Part shown: positions 8,176 to 17,450 of the stretch, one piece after another | How the letters are laid out: each line of letters starts with the position of its first letter | How positions within the stretch are numbered: the stretch's first letter is position 1 | Assembly: GCF_000711955.1 (NCBI RefSeq) | Contig: NZ_JONR01000018.1 | Coordinates: 1-64,000, forward strand | Length of the DNA stretch: 64,000 bases | Reading direction: 5' to 3' | Source of the DNA: Nevskia soli DSM 19509 | GTDB lineage: Bacteria > Pseudomonadota > Gammaproteobacteria > Nevskiales > Nevskiaceae | Translations under genes and position numbers: made by a program | Notes under the pieces: model-generated | The model's database searches: none | Told to the model about the DNA's origin: nothing | Seen by the model: the letters and a program-made list of their open reading frames with translations, nothing else

Positions 8176-10956
8176 ATGACTGAAAAAGAAAATTTGAAGC
8201 CCGCCGAAGCCGGGATCGCGCTCTGGAAATTCGCCGGCGCGGAATTCGACGAGCAGAAGTGGGAGTTGCGCGTGGCCGGCGCGGCGATCGAGCTGGAGCC
8301 GCGGCCGCTGGAGATCCTGCTGTGCCTGCTGCGCCATGCCGGCGAGACGGTGACGAAGGAGGAATTGCTGCAATCGGTGTGGGGTCACGCCTACCTCAGC
8401 GAGAACGCCCTGAGCAATGCCATCGGCAAGCTGCGCAAGGCCCTGCGCGATGACGCCCAGTCGATCATCGTCACCACCTACAAGGTGGGTTACCGCCTGG
8501 CGGTACCGGTGCTGCGGCGCGAACCGCCGTCCCGGCCGCAGGCGCGCCTCGGTCTCAAGCCCGGCGATGCCGTGCCCGGCCGGCCGGCCTGGCTGCTGGA
8601 AAGAGAGTTGAGCGTCACCCCGGGCAGCGAGGTGTGGCTGGCGGCGCCGGCCCCGGGCACGGACGGTGCCGTGAGCGAGGGCGCGCGACGGGTGTTCAAG
8701 TTCAGCCCGGACGGCTTGCGCCTGTCTTCACTCAAGCGCGAGGCGGCGCTGTCGCGGCTGCTGCAAAGTACCCTGGGCGAGCGCGAGGACCTGGTGCGGG
8801 TGCTGGACTGGGGTTTCGACCGGCCGCCGTTCTTCATCGAATGCGAATACGGCGGTCTGAGTCTGCCGGAGTGGGCGGAGGCCCGTGGCGGCATTACCGG
8901 GCTGCCGCTGGCCCTGCGGCTGGAACTGGTGGCGCAGGTGGCCGAAGCGGTGGCGATGGCCCACTCGGTCGGCGTGCTGCACAAGGACCTGAAGCCGGCC
9001 AATGTCCTTATATATGAGGACGCGGAGGGTGCGCCGAAAGTCCGCCTGACCGACTTCGGCAGCGGCACCCTGACCGATCCGGCGCGGCTGGCGGAGTGGG
9101 GCTTCACCCGCATGGGCACCGTGAACACGGTGCAGTCGGTCAGCGGCACCCCGCTGTACATGGCGCCGGAGCTGCTGCTGGGGCATTCGCCGACGGTGCA
9201 GTCGGATCTTTATGCCCTGGGCGTGATGCTGTACCAGCTCGCGGTGGGGGATCTGCGTCGTCCGCTGGCCGCCGGCTGGGAGCGCGAGATCGTCGACGAG
9301 CTGCTGCGCCAGGACATCGCCGACGCCGCCAGCGGCACGCCGGAGCATCGCCTGACCTCGGCCCACGAACTGGCCGAGCGGCTGCGTCACCTCGGCGACC
9401 GCCGGCGCCAGCATCGGCTGGCGCGGGAGCAGGAAGCCGCCGCCGTCGCCGCGCGCGCGGTGCTGGAACGGGCCCGCATGCGCCGGCCGCTGTTGATCGC
9501 CGCCGGCGCGGCGCTGAGCATCGGCCTGCTGACCAGCTTGTTCTTCTTCCGCCAGACCTTGCTGTCGCGCAACGAGGAGCGCGGCGAGGCGGAGATGGTG
9601 CGGGCGGTCAACGGCTTCCTCGACAATGACCTGCTGGCGGCGGCCAACCCCAATGTCGGCGGCTCGATGGAGGTATCAGTGCGCGACGCCATCGCCAAGG
9701 CCAGCGGCCGGATCGACGCGCGCTTCGCCAGGTCGCCGGCGATGGCGGTGGCGCTGCACCAGACAGTGGGCGGCGCTTACCGCACGCTCGGCCAGTACGC
9801 CGATGCCGAGCGCGAGTTCCGCAGCGCGCGGGTGACAGCGTATTCGGCTTTCGGCGCTGGCGCCGATATTTCCATGACCAGCGACCTGATGCTGGCGCAG
9901 GACCTTGCCTACCAGAACAAGTACGACGAGGCGCTGGCGCTGCTGGCGCCGATCGACAGCCTGGTCTGGAGCAAGCCCTACACCGACCAGATGATCCGGG
10001 TGCGGCTGTGGGACGTGCACACCCTGCTTGACGGACACCATAGCAACCTGCTGGCCGCGGCGGCTGACGCGGAACAAACGCAGACGGCGTTGAACGACAT
10101 GCGCAAGCTGCATGCGCGCACCTACAAGTCCAACCTCGACTACTTCTACCTGGCCGAGCTGCACGTCGGCACCGCCTTCGAGCAGGCCGGGCAGAGCCGG
10201 CAGGCGGAGGAAATCGAGCGGGAACTGGTGACGCAGCTCACCTCCGAGCGCGGTGCCGGCGATCCGCTCACCATCCAGGCGCGGGAAAAATGGCTGACCA
10301 GCCTGATCAGCCTGGGCCGGATCGACGAAGCGGCCGGTTATCTGCCGGCGCTGGACCGCGATATGCGCGCCCTTGGCGGCCACGAAAGCCCGCTGCAGCT
10401 TGAGTTCGTGCGGGTGCAGGCGCGGCTGGCGTCGGCTCAGCAGCGCTGGGCCGATGCGATCCACGACCGCAATGCGGTGGAGAGCGGCTATGCGCGGCTG
10501 TTCGGTGTCGACAACGACAGCAGCATCGTCGCCATGATGGATACCGCAGCGACGCTGCGCGCCGCCGGCCAGGCTGAAGCCGCCGTCGGCAAGTACCTGG
10601 AAGCCTACGGCCTGGCGGAAGCGCGGCAGGGGCCGAGCGGCCTGCTGACGCAGAAGATCGCCTACGGCCTGGCCGCCGCCTGCCTCGATGCGCACAAGCC
10701 CGAGCAATCGCAGCTCTACCTGGCACACCTCAACCCGGCGGCGCTGGCCGCCGCGGCGCCCGGTCGCGACTGGACCGCACACCTGGATTACCAGCGCGGC
10801 CGGCTGGCGCAACAGGATGGGCGCGGCGATGAGGCGAAGCGGGATTTCGCCGCGGCGCTGAAGCTGGCGCAGCGCGGGAACGACACGGCCTTCGCAGCGG
10901 AACTGGAGCGGGCGCTCGACGAAGCTCCGCCGGCCGCGGGCGTCAGGAAGGGATGA
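8176..10956 (+). CDS. winged-helix / Ser-Thr kinase / TPR fusion protein
   Basis: This 926-residue protein joins four parts. Residues about 15-112 are an OmpR/PhoB-type winged helix (LEPRPLEILLCLL, then VWGHAYLSENALSNAIGKLR, ending TTYKVGYRL). Residues about 130-400 are a Hanks-type kinase: a VFKF lysine, HKDLKPAN (about 267-274), DFGSG (about 292), and MAPELL. One helix (about 436-458, LLIAAGAALSIGLL) crosses the membrane. The rest looks like TPR or similar helical repeats. HKD replaces the usual HRD. The DNA-binding and kinase parts would be cytoplasmic and the repeats periplasmic. It is divergent from the efflux operon, 185 bp away, which it might control. This is inference. Confidence 0.88.
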   Translation: MTEKENLKPAEAGIALWKFAGAEFDEQKWELRVAGAAIELEPRPLEILLCLLRHAGETVTKEELLQSVWGHAYLSENALSNAIGKLRKALRDDAQSIIVTTYKVGYRLAVPVLRREPPSRPQARLGLKPGDAVPGRPAWLLERELSVTPGSEVWLAAPAPGTDGAVSEGARRVFKFSPDGLRLSSLKREAALSRLLQSTLGEREDLVRVLDWGFDRPPFFIECEYGGLSLPEWAEARGGITGLPLALRLELVAQVAEAVAMAHSVGVLHKDLKPANVLIYEDAEGAPKVRLTDFGSGTLTDPARLAEWGFTRMGTVNTVQSVSGTPLYMAPELLLGHSPTVQSDLYALGVMLYQLAVGDLRRPLAAGWEREIVDELLRQDIADAASGTPEHRLTSAHELAERLRHLGDRRRQHRLAREQEAAAVAARAVLERARMRRPLLIAAGAALSIGLLTSLFFFRQTLLSRNEERGEAEMVRAVNGFLDNDLLAAANPNVGGSMEVSVRDAIAKASGRIDARFARSPAMAVALHQTVGGAYRTLGQYADAEREFRSARVTAYSAFGAGADISMTSDLMLAQDLAYQNKYDEALALLAPIDSLVWSKPYTDQMIRVRLWDVHTLLDGHHSNLLAAAADAEQTQTALNDMRKLHARTYKSNLDYFYLAELHVGTAFEQAGQSRQAEEIERELVTQLTSERGAGDPLTIQAREKWLTSLISLGRIDEAAGYLPALDRDMRALGGHESPLQLEFVRVQARLASAQQRWADAIHDRNAVESGYARLFGVDNDSSIVAMMDTAATLRAAGQAEAAVGKYLEAYGLAEARQGPSGLLTQKIAYGLAAACLDAHKPEQSQLYLAHLNPAALAAAAPGRDWTAHLDYQRGRLAQQDGRGDEAKRDFAAALKLAQRGNDTAFAAELERALDEAPPAAGVRKG

Positions 10957-10998
10957 ATCGCGGCAGTCGGCGGGGTTCACCAACCCTATTCACAGGCC

Positions 10999-11269
10999 CT
11001 AGGGAGCCTCTGATGAATCCCAAGCCCTGCCGCGGTTTGCCCTTTGACACAGGGCAAGGCGCGAGGAGCGTGGTGTACTGTACGTACACGAGCGACGAGC
11101 AACGCTGCCCTGTGTCAAAGGGCAAACCGCCCGAAGGGTTGCCCCCCATTTTGCGCCATGCTGCGTTGCTCGCTCCTCATGTGCAATCAGCACACTTCGT
11201 CGCTCGCGCCTTGCCTGGCACAAAATGGGGGGCAACGGCAGGGCTTGGGATTCATCAGAGGCTCCCTAG
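10999..11269. repeat. 271-bp cruciform-forming element with CTAG ends
   Basis: Three nested perfect inverted repeats are visible. The outer arms are 34 bp (10999-11032 and 11236-11269), starting CTAGGGAGCCTCTGATGAAT. Inside are a 25-bp hairpin (11032-11056 with 11106-11130, GCGGTTTGCCCTTTGACACA core) and a 15-bp hairpin (11139-11153 with 11221-11235). The whole can fold as a three-way junction. It contains no gene. The outer end recurs at 21552-21570 and 32507-32523. It fills the gap between the kinase gene and mrcB. It may be a MITE-like non-autonomous mobile element or a structured repeat. Confidence 0.9.
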
Positions 11270-11351
11270 TACAATGTTCCTTTCCACAATTCTTCGCGCC
11301 TTGCCGCAACGCTTCCGTCGCGGCGGCCAACGTTTCCACTGATCAGCCCTG

Positions 11352-13676
11352 ATGGCGCGTCCCAAGAAAAAAGCCGGTTTCCGACTGTTGCAATCCCCAC
11401 TGCTTCGCTGGCTGCTGATCGGCCTGGCCGTGGCGCTGAGCGTGGGGCTGCTGGTGTTCACCATCTTCCTGGTCAAGCTCGACGGCGATGTGCGCACGCG
11501 CTTTGCCGGCGTGCGCTGGGTACTGCCGGCGCAGGTCTATGCGGCGCCGCTGGAAATCTATCCGGGCGCCAGCCTGAGCATGGAGCAGCTGCGGCATGAG
11601 CTGGATCGCCTGGGCTACCGCGCCGGTGACGAACTCGTGGGGCCGGGCACCTACATTGCCGCCAAGGATTCCCTGCGCATCGACACGCGCGCCTTCGCTT
11701 TCTGGGATGCGGCGCAGCCGGAGCAGCGCATCGAGGTGCACGGCGACGACAAGGGCATCGGCAGCATGCGCGTGATGGGCAGCGACCAGTCGTTGGACCT
11801 GCTGCGCTTCGACCCGATGCTGATCGGCAGCATCTATCCCTCGCACAGCGGCGAGGATCGTGTGCTGGTGAAGCTGGCGGATGTGCCGGCACTGCTGCCG
11901 CAGACGCTGATCCTGGTGGAGGACCACGATTTCTACAGCCACGGCGGCGTCAGCCTGCGCGGCATCCTGCGCGCGGCCTTCGCCAACCTGCGCGCGGGGC
12001 ACACGGTGCAGGGCGCCAGCACGCTGACGCAGCAGCTGATCAAGAACCTGTTCCTGTCCAACGAGCGCACCGCCAAGCGCAAGATCACCGAGGCCTCGAT
12101 GGCGGTGCTGCTGGAGCGGCATGTCAGCAAGGACGAGATCCTCGAGGCCTATCTGAACGAGGTGGACCTGGGCCAGGACGGGCCGCGGGCGGTGCATGGC
12201 TTCGGCCTGGCCAGCCAGTTCTACTTCAACAAGCCGCTGAACGAGCTGCAGCCGCACGAGATCGCCTTGCTGGTGGCGATCGTCAAGGGGCCGAGCCAGT
12301 ACAACCCGCGGCGTGCGGTGAAGCTGGTGACGGATCGGCGCAACCTGGTGCTGAAGATGATGTCCGAGGCCGGCAAGATCACGCCGGACGAATACCAGGA
12401 CGCGATCAACCGGCCATTGGGCGTGACGCCGGGCGGGGGCGGGGGCGCGGCGCGTTACCCGGCCTTCGTCGACCTGGTGCGGCGCCAGCTCGCCGGGCTG
12501 TACCAGGAGCAGGATCTGACCAACGAGGGCCTGCGCATCTTCACCACGCTCGATCCGCGCGTGCAGGAGACGCTGGAGGCGCGCATCAGCGCCGACGTGC
12601 CGGAGCTGGAGAAGGCGCGGCGCATGGCCGAGGGCACGCTGCAGGGCGCCGGCGTGGTGACCTCGGTGGAGGGCGGCGAGGTGCTGGCGGTGGTGGGCGG
12701 CCGTGATGCCCGCTATGCCGGCTTCAATCGCGCCATCGATACGCGCCGGCCGATCGGCTCGCTGGCCAAGCCGTTCACCTACCTGACGGCGCTGGAGCAG
12801 CCTGACCGCTACAACCTGCAAACGGCGCTCGACGACTCGCCCGTGGACCTGAAGCTCCCCACCGGCCAGATCTGGTCGCCGAAGAACTTCGACCACCAGC
12901 TGCACGGCGCCGTGCCGCTGTATATGGCGCTGGCCAAGAGCTACAACCTGGCGACGGTGCACCTGGGCCTGGATCTGGGTGTAGGCAAGGTCAAGCAGAC
13001 GTTTGCCTCCGCCGGCTTCGAGGATGTGCCGGAGCTGCCTTCGATCTTCCTCGGCGCCATCGACATGTCGCCGTTCGACGTGGCGCAGATCTATTCGACC
13101 CTGGCCTCGTCCGGCTACCTGACGCCGCTGCTGGCGATCCGCGCGGTGTTGACCAAGGACGGCCAGCCCCTCAACCGCTATGCCTTCAAGCTCAAGCACA
13201 CGCTGCCGGAAGGGCCGGTGTACCTGACCACCTGGGCCATGCACAAGGTGATCGAGCTGGGCACCGCCCACTGGGCCACCTCGGTGCTGCCGGCCGGGCA
13301 GTATTACGCCGGCAAGACCGGCACCACCGAAGACCTGCGCGACAGCTGGTTTTCCGGCTTCGGCGCCGATCGCGTGGCGGTGGTCTGGGTGGGGCGCGAC
13401 GACAACAAGCCCACCGGCCTGGAGGGCGCCACCGGCGCGTTGCGCATCTGGGCCAAACTGATGCGCGATCTCAATGCCAAGGGCATCGAGACGCTGCCGC
13501 CGGCTGACGTGGAGGAGGTGGCGGTCGACCCGGCCAGCGGCCTGCGCGCCGACCCCGGCTGCTCCGAAACGGTGATGGTGCCGTTCATGCGCAACGCCGA
13601 GCCGCAGCAGTACGCGCCGTGCGCGAATCAGTCAAAATCCACACCTATTGACTGGCTGAAGAGCATATTCAAATGA
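11352..13676 (+). CDS. mrcB: penicillin-binding protein 1B
   Basis: This 774-residue bifunctional class A PBP polymerises and cross-links peptidoglycan at the periplasmic face. One N-terminal helix (about 18-40) is followed by a UB2H-like region. The glycosyltransferase domain has EDHDFYSHGG (about residue 190) and GASTLTQQLIKN. The transpeptidase domain has SLAKPF (Ser near 470, SxxK), SYN (SxN) and KTGTTEDLRDSWF (about 653). The length is normal for PBP1B. The ATG at 11352 has no strong ribosome site. The stop overlaps the next start as ATGA, so the TPR lipoprotein is coupled to it and might act as a PBP1B cofactor like LpoB in position, though unlike it in sequence. Confidence 0.95.
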   Translation: MARPKKKAGFRLLQSPLLRWLLIGLAVALSVGLLVFTIFLVKLDGDVRTRFAGVRWVLPAQVYAAPLEIYPGASLSMEQLRHELDRLGYRAGDELVGPGTYIAAKDSLRIDTRAFAFWDAAQPEQRIEVHGDDKGIGSMRVMGSDQSLDLLRFDPMLIGSIYPSHSGEDRVLVKLADVPALLPQTLILVEDHDFYSHGGVSLRGILRAAFANLRAGHTVQGASTLTQQLIKNLFLSNERTAKRKITEASMAVLLERHVSKDEILEAYLNEVDLGQDGPRAVHGFGLASQFYFNKPLNELQPHEIALLVAIVKGPSQYNPRRAVKLVTDRRNLVLKMMSEAGKITPDEYQDAINRPLGVTPGGGGGAARYPAFVDLVRRQLAGLYQEQDLTNEGLRIFTTLDPRVQETLEARISADVPELEKARRMAEGTLQGAGVVTSVEGGEVLAVVGGRDARYAGFNRAIDTRRPIGSLAKPFTYLTALEQPDRYNLQTALDDSPVDLKLPTGQIWSPKNFDHQLHGAVPLYMALAKSYNLATVHLGLDLGVGKVKQTFASAGFEDVPELPSIFLGAIDMSPFDVAQIYSTLASSGYLTPLLAIRAVLTKDGQPLNRYAFKLKHTLPEGPVYLTTWAMHKVIELGTAHWATSVLPAGQYYAGKTGTTEDLRDSWFSGFGADRVAVVWVGRDDNKPTGLEGATGALRIWAKLMRDLNAKGIETLPPADVEEVAVDPASGLRADPGCSETVMVPFMRNAEPQQYAPCANQSKSTPIDWLKSIFK

Positions 13677-14254
13677 GCATCGGGAGTTTCGGGTTGGGCC
13701 GCACGATGGTGGCCGTGGCGCTGGCGGGAGCGGTGCTGTCCGGCTGTGCCACCGAGCAGGGGCAGAGCGAGAGTTCCGGTGTGGGCACGGTGTTGCCCCC
13801 GGCGCCCAGCGCGAGCGCGGTGATTCCCGGCGCCGGCACCTATCTTCCGCCGACGGTGACGCAGCCGCCGATCACCACGCAGAACTATCCCAAGACCATC
13901 CAGGACACCAACGCCGGCAAGGCGGTGCTGTCGCTGTACAAGCAGGCGCAGGACGCCCGCGCCGCCGGCCATTCCGACCAGGCCGAGGCGCTGCTGGAAC
14001 GCGCCGTGCACATCGAGGCGCGCAACCCCTTCGTATGGCAGGCCCTGGCCGGCGCCCACATGGACCTTGGCCACTCCGACCAGGCCGAGAGCGCGGCGCA
14101 GAAGTCGACCAGCCTGGCGCGCGGCAATCCCTATGTCGAAGCGGGCAACTGGCGGCTGATCGCCGCGGCCCGTCAGGCGCGTGGGGATACGGGTGGGGCG
14201 ATGCAGGCACAAGGCAGGGCGGACGGGATCGCGAAGGCGTTGGCGGCGAATTAG
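13673..14254 (+). CDS. TPR-repeat lipoprotein
   Basis: This 193-residue protein has a lipoprotein signal ending LSGC (Cys about residue 25), a Pro/Ser-rich linker, then TPR-like helices (LYKQAQDARAAGHSDQAEALLERAV; NPFVWQALAGAHMDLG). It should be anchored in the outer membrane facing the periplasm. It overlaps mrcB by 4 bp. Such small TPR lipoproteins beside mrcB are common in Xanthomonadales relatives and are plausible regulators or scaffolds of PBP1B. The role is inferred from position only. Confidence 0.85.
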   Translation: MSIGSFGLGRTMVAVALAGAVLSGCATEQGQSESSGVGTVLPPAPSASAVIPGAGTYLPPTVTQPPITTQNYPKTIQDTNAGKAVLSLYKQAQDARAAGHSDQAEALLERAVHIEARNPFVWQALAGAHMDLGHSDQAESAAQKSTSLARGNPYVEAGNWRLIAAARQARGDTGGAMQAQGRADGIAKALAAN

Positions 14255-14319
14255 GGTTTAGCGGCGACGAACTCCCAATCGAGCGAAGCGCGTTCTGCCG
14301 TCAGGCCGCAGCAAGAATT

Positions 14320-14350
14320 GGCGGAATGCGCTTCGCTTGTTCCGCCCTAC
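14320..14350 (-). repeat. REP-like palindrome with CTAC/GTAG tail
   Basis: GGCGGAA at 14320-14326 pairs with TTCCGCC at 14340-14346 around a TGCGCTTCGCTTG centre, followed by CTAC. On the minus strand the element starts GTAG, the tetranucleotide reported for REP elements mobilised by RAYT transposases. Similar units lie at 18203-18259 and 18348-18368. Confidence 0.7.
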
Positions 14351-14377
14351 GGTTTTTGGTTCTTTCAGGAGTGAGCC

Positions 14378-15049
14378 GTGAATAACTGGATTCGCAGCAA
14401 CCGGGGTTTTCTGGCTTTTCTTCTGTTGTTCGGTTTGTTCCGCACGGCCATTGCGGACTGGAATCCGATTCCTTCGGGGTCGATGCGGCCGAACCTTCTC
14501 GAAGGGGACGTGGTGTTCGTCAACCGCCTGGCGTTCAACCTGAAGATGCCGTTGACCAACGTCATCGTGGCGCGCACCGGGGAGCCGCGGCGCGGGGACA
14601 TCGTCACCTTTTTCTCGCCGAAGAACGGGACGCGACTGATCAAGCGCGTGGTCGGGCTGCCGGGCGATACGGTGGAGATGCGCGACAAGGTGGTGATCGT
14701 CAACGGCCAACCGGCGACTTACGCCAGAATCGGCACCGGGATGGAGCCGCTGGCGGATGGCGGCATCGATGCGCTGCATCTGGATGAGAGCATCGGCAAG
14801 GACGAGCACATCGTGCAGTGGCTGCAGACCTCGCGCGGCGCCGCCAACGACAATTTCGGGCCGCTGGTGATTCCGGCCGATCATTTCCTGATGCTGGGCG
14901 ACAACCGCGACAACAGCGCCGACTTCCGCTACTTCGGCCTGGTGCCGCGCAATCTGCTGATCGGCCGCGCTGTCACCGTGCTGGTTTCCGCCGACATCAA
15001 GGGCAACTGGGCGCCTCGGTTCGAGCGGTTTGGGGAAAAACTCGATTGA
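14378..15049 (+). CDS. lepB: signal peptidase I (short form)
   Basis: This 223-residue type I signal peptidase cleaves signal peptides of exported proteins. It starts at GTG 14378. One membrane helix (about 10-26) precedes the catalytic PSGSMRPNL (Ser about 35). The general-base Lys is in RLIKRVVGLPGD (about 89). The signature LMLGDNRDNSADFRYFG lies near 173-189. It has one helix rather than the two of E. coli LepB, so it is a short form, perhaps a second paralogue. Its stop overlaps the TTG start of the next gene (TTGA). Confidence 0.93.
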   Translation: MNNWIRSNRGFLAFLLLFGLFRTAIADWNPIPSGSMRPNLLEGDVVFVNRLAFNLKMPLTNVIVARTGEPRRGDIVTFFSPKNGTRLIKRVVGLPGDTVEMRDKVVIVNGQPATYARIGTGMEPLADGGIDALHLDESIGKDEHIVQWLQTSRGAANDNFGPLVIPADHFLMLGDNRDNSADFRYFGLVPRNLLIGRAVTVLVSADIKGNWAPRFERFGEKLD

Positions 15050-15528
15050 ATTCTGGCGCAACTGAAAAATTCGCTGTCCTGGCCAGAAGCTATTGCAGCT
15101 GGGCGGAAGGCACACCCGAAAGTCCGAAGCAGGAAGCGATACGCGCCTTGTCGCTGCTGACGGAGCTATACGGTTGCGCGCTCACTTTGCCGGAAGTATT
15201 CGAAGATGGTGAAGTAGAAACTATCTCGCACGAAGACTATGCGCTTGTCCTTAAGAGATTTGGCGCTCTGCCTTTCAATTTTTACGCCAATTGCTTCGAT
15301 CCTTTGGCGGTGCCCGTCGAGCAGCCCGTAGTAGCTGACCTTGCCGATGATCTGGCAGACATCTGGCGGGATCTGAAAAAAGGGTTGTCTCTATTTGACG
15401 CTGGACATCACGTTGCAGCCGCCTGGGATTGGCGCTTCGCGTTTCATACGCATTGGGGGCGACATGCAGCGGCGGCTTTGCATCCATTGCATTGTTGGTT
15501 GGCGCAAAACGTGGGGGATTTGCGGTGA
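15046..15528 (+). CDS. DUF5063-like protein
   Basis: This 160-residue soluble protein of unknown function begins at a TTG that overlaps the lepB stop (TTGA). The sequence FAVLARSYCSWAEG, then LTELYGCAL and DLADDLADIWRDLKKGL, resembles DUF5063 proteins. A conserved WDWRFAFHTHWGRHA segment is near the C-terminus. No signal peptide or membrane helix is present. The TTG start is chosen because upstream ATGs in this frame lie deep inside lepB. It overlaps the helicase by GTGA. The coupling suggests co-expression rather than a known shared function. Confidence 0.75.
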   Translation: MNSGATEKFAVLARSYCSWAEGTPESPKQEAIRALSLLTELYGCALTLPEVFEDGEVETISHEDYALVLKRFGALPFNFYANCFDPLAVPVEQPVVADLADDLADIWRDLKKGLSLFDAGHHVAAAWDWRFAFHTHWGRHAAAALHPLHCWLAQNVGDLR

Positions 15529-17450
15529 AGTCGCAAACCGCAGGCGAACTGCTGGGCGCGAAAGGCCCGTTCTCCTATAGCCTTCCCGGGTTTCTGCCGC
15601 GCGCGGCGCAGCAGGAGATGGCGGATGCGGTGGAGCAGGCCTTGCAGGAACGTTCGGCGCTGGTGGTGGAGGCGGGGACGGGGACGGGCAAGACCTACGC
15701 TTACCTGACGCCGGCGCTGATGAGCGGCAACCGCGTGGTGGTTTCCACCGGGACCAAGAATCTGCAGGACCAGTTGTTCTTCCGTGACCTGCCGCGGGTG
15801 CGGGATACGCTGGCGGTGCCGGCGCGGGTGAGTCTGCTCAAGGGGCGCGCCAATTACCTGTGCCTGTATCGTCTGCGCAAGGCGCAGATGGATCCGCGCA
15901 GCCGGGTGCGGCGCGATCGCTTCCAGGTGGTGGACGAGTGGGCGCATCGCACCAGCACCGGGGAGATTTCCGAGTTGGGGTCGATCGGCAACGACGATCC
16001 GATTTTGCCGGCGATCACGTCGACGGCTGACAACTGCCTGGGCGCGAAGTGTCCGGATTTTGCCGAATGCCATGTGGTAAAGGCGCGGCGGGCGGCGCAG
16101 GCGGCGGATCTGGTGGTGGTGAACCATCACCTGCTGTTCTCCGATTTCCGCCTGAAGCAGGAAGGCTTCGGGGTGCTACCGGGTACGGACGCGATCATCG
16201 TGGACGAGGCGCACCAGTTGCCGGAGCTGGCGGCGCAGTTCTTCGGCGAGCGCGTGTCGACGCGGCAACTGCTGGATCTGGTGCGCGACACCGGGACCGA
16301 GATGCAGGAATTCCGCGATATGCCGGGCCTGACCGAGGCGGTGGATGCCCTGGCCATCGCGGCATCGGAGCTGGAGCGGCCGTTCCTGGAGCTGGGCGGG
16401 CGCATCGCCTGGCGGCAGTTCGGCACGCTGCCGGGCGCGACCTCGGCGCTGGGCGCGGCGCGCAATGCCCTGGGCGAATGCAGCGATGAATTGAAGCGCT
16501 ACGCCGAGCGCAGCGCGGGGCTGGATGCCGTTTCGCAGCGCGCCCGCGCGCTGGTGAAGCGGATGGACCTGATCACGGCGGCGGACGAGTCGCCGGAGGC
16601 TGCGGCGACATCGGTGCGCTGGGTCGAGTCGGTGGGACGGGGCGGGGCGCTGCACACGGCGCCGGTGGAGCCGACCGAGGGCTTCCGCAGTTTCATGGCG
16701 GCCTATCCGGGCGCCTGGGTGTTCACTTCGGCGACGCTGGCGGCGGGCAAGGACTTCACCCACTTCACCGATACGCTGGGATTGACCGAGGCGCGCACGC
16801 TGCGGCTGGACAGTCCCTTCGACTACGCGCGCCAGGCGCGTTTGTACCTGCCGCGCGATCTGCCCGATCCGAATACGCCGGAGCATCCCGAGGCGGTGGC
16901 CGATATGCTGCTGCCCTTGATCGAGGCCAGCGGCGGCGGGGCTTTCGTGCTGTGCACCAGCCATCGCGCGCTGGCGCGCATCGCGGCGAAATTCCGCAAG
17001 TCGGCGTTCCCGCTGTTCGTGCAGGGCGAGGATGCCAAGTCGGTGCTGGTGGACCGCTTCAGCCGCGCCGGCAACGGCATCCTCGTCGCCACCAGCAGCT
17101 TCTGGGAAGGCGTGGACGTGAAGGGCATGGCGCTGCGCCTGGTGGCGATCGACAAGCTGCCGTTCGGGCAGCAGAACGATCCGGTATTCGAGGCGCGGCT
17201 GGAGGCGGTGCGTGCCCGCGGCGGCAATCCCTTCTCCGAGGTGCAGTTGCCGCGCGCCATCACCACCTTGCGGCAGGGCGTGGGGCGCTTGATCCGTGAC
17301 GATGCGGACCACGGGCTGATTGTGATCTGCGATCCGCGCATCCGCGGCAAGAGTTACGGCAAGCGCGTGCTGGCCAGCCTGCCGGCGATGCCGCTGCTGG
17401 CGGATGCGGCGGAAGCTGCCGCCTGGCTGCGCGGGTTGAAGGCCGCATGA
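15525..17450 (+). CDS. ATP-dependent DNA helicase, DinG/YoaA (XPD-like) family
   Basis: This 641-residue superfamily 2 helicase starts at GTG 15525, overlapping the previous stop. Walker A is EAGTGTGKT (about residue 50) and motif II is DEAH (about 227). Four cysteines expected for the XPD-type [4Fe-4S] cluster are seen: one in NYLCLYRL (about 111) and three in DNCLGAKCPDFAEC (about 170-182). The C-terminal helicase motif includes the QGVGRLIRDDADHG-type segment. Length and lack of an exonuclease domain fit YoaA. It should unwind DNA 5'-3' in repair. It overlaps tsaB by ATGA. Confidence 0.92.
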   Translation: MKSQTAGELLGAKGPFSYSLPGFLPRAAQQEMADAVEQALQERSALVVEAGTGTGKTYAYLTPALMSGNRVVVSTGTKNLQDQLFFRDLPRVRDTLAVPARVSLLKGRANYLCLYRLRKAQMDPRSRVRRDRFQVVDEWAHRTSTGEISELGSIGNDDPILPAITSTADNCLGAKCPDFAECHVVKARRAAQAADLVVVNHHLLFSDFRLKQEGFGVLPGTDAIIVDEAHQLPELAAQFFGERVSTRQLLDLVRDTGTEMQEFRDMPGLTEAVDALAIAASELERPFLELGGRIAWRQFGTLPGATSALGAARNALGECSDELKRYAERSAGLDAVSQRARALVKRMDLITAADESPEAAATSVRWVESVGRGGALHTAPVEPTEGFRSFMAAYPGAWVFTSATLAAGKDFTHFTDTLGLTEARTLRLDSPFDYARQARLYLPRDLPDPNTPEHPEAVADMLLPLIEASGGGAFVLCTSHRALARIAAKFRKSAFPLFVQGEDAKSVLVDRFSRAGNGILVATSSFWEGVDVKGMALRLVAIDKLPFGQQNDPVFEARLEAVRARGGNPFSEVQLPRAITTLRQGVGRLIRDDADHGLIVICDPRIRGKSYGKRVLASLPAMPLLADAAEAAAWLRGLKAA

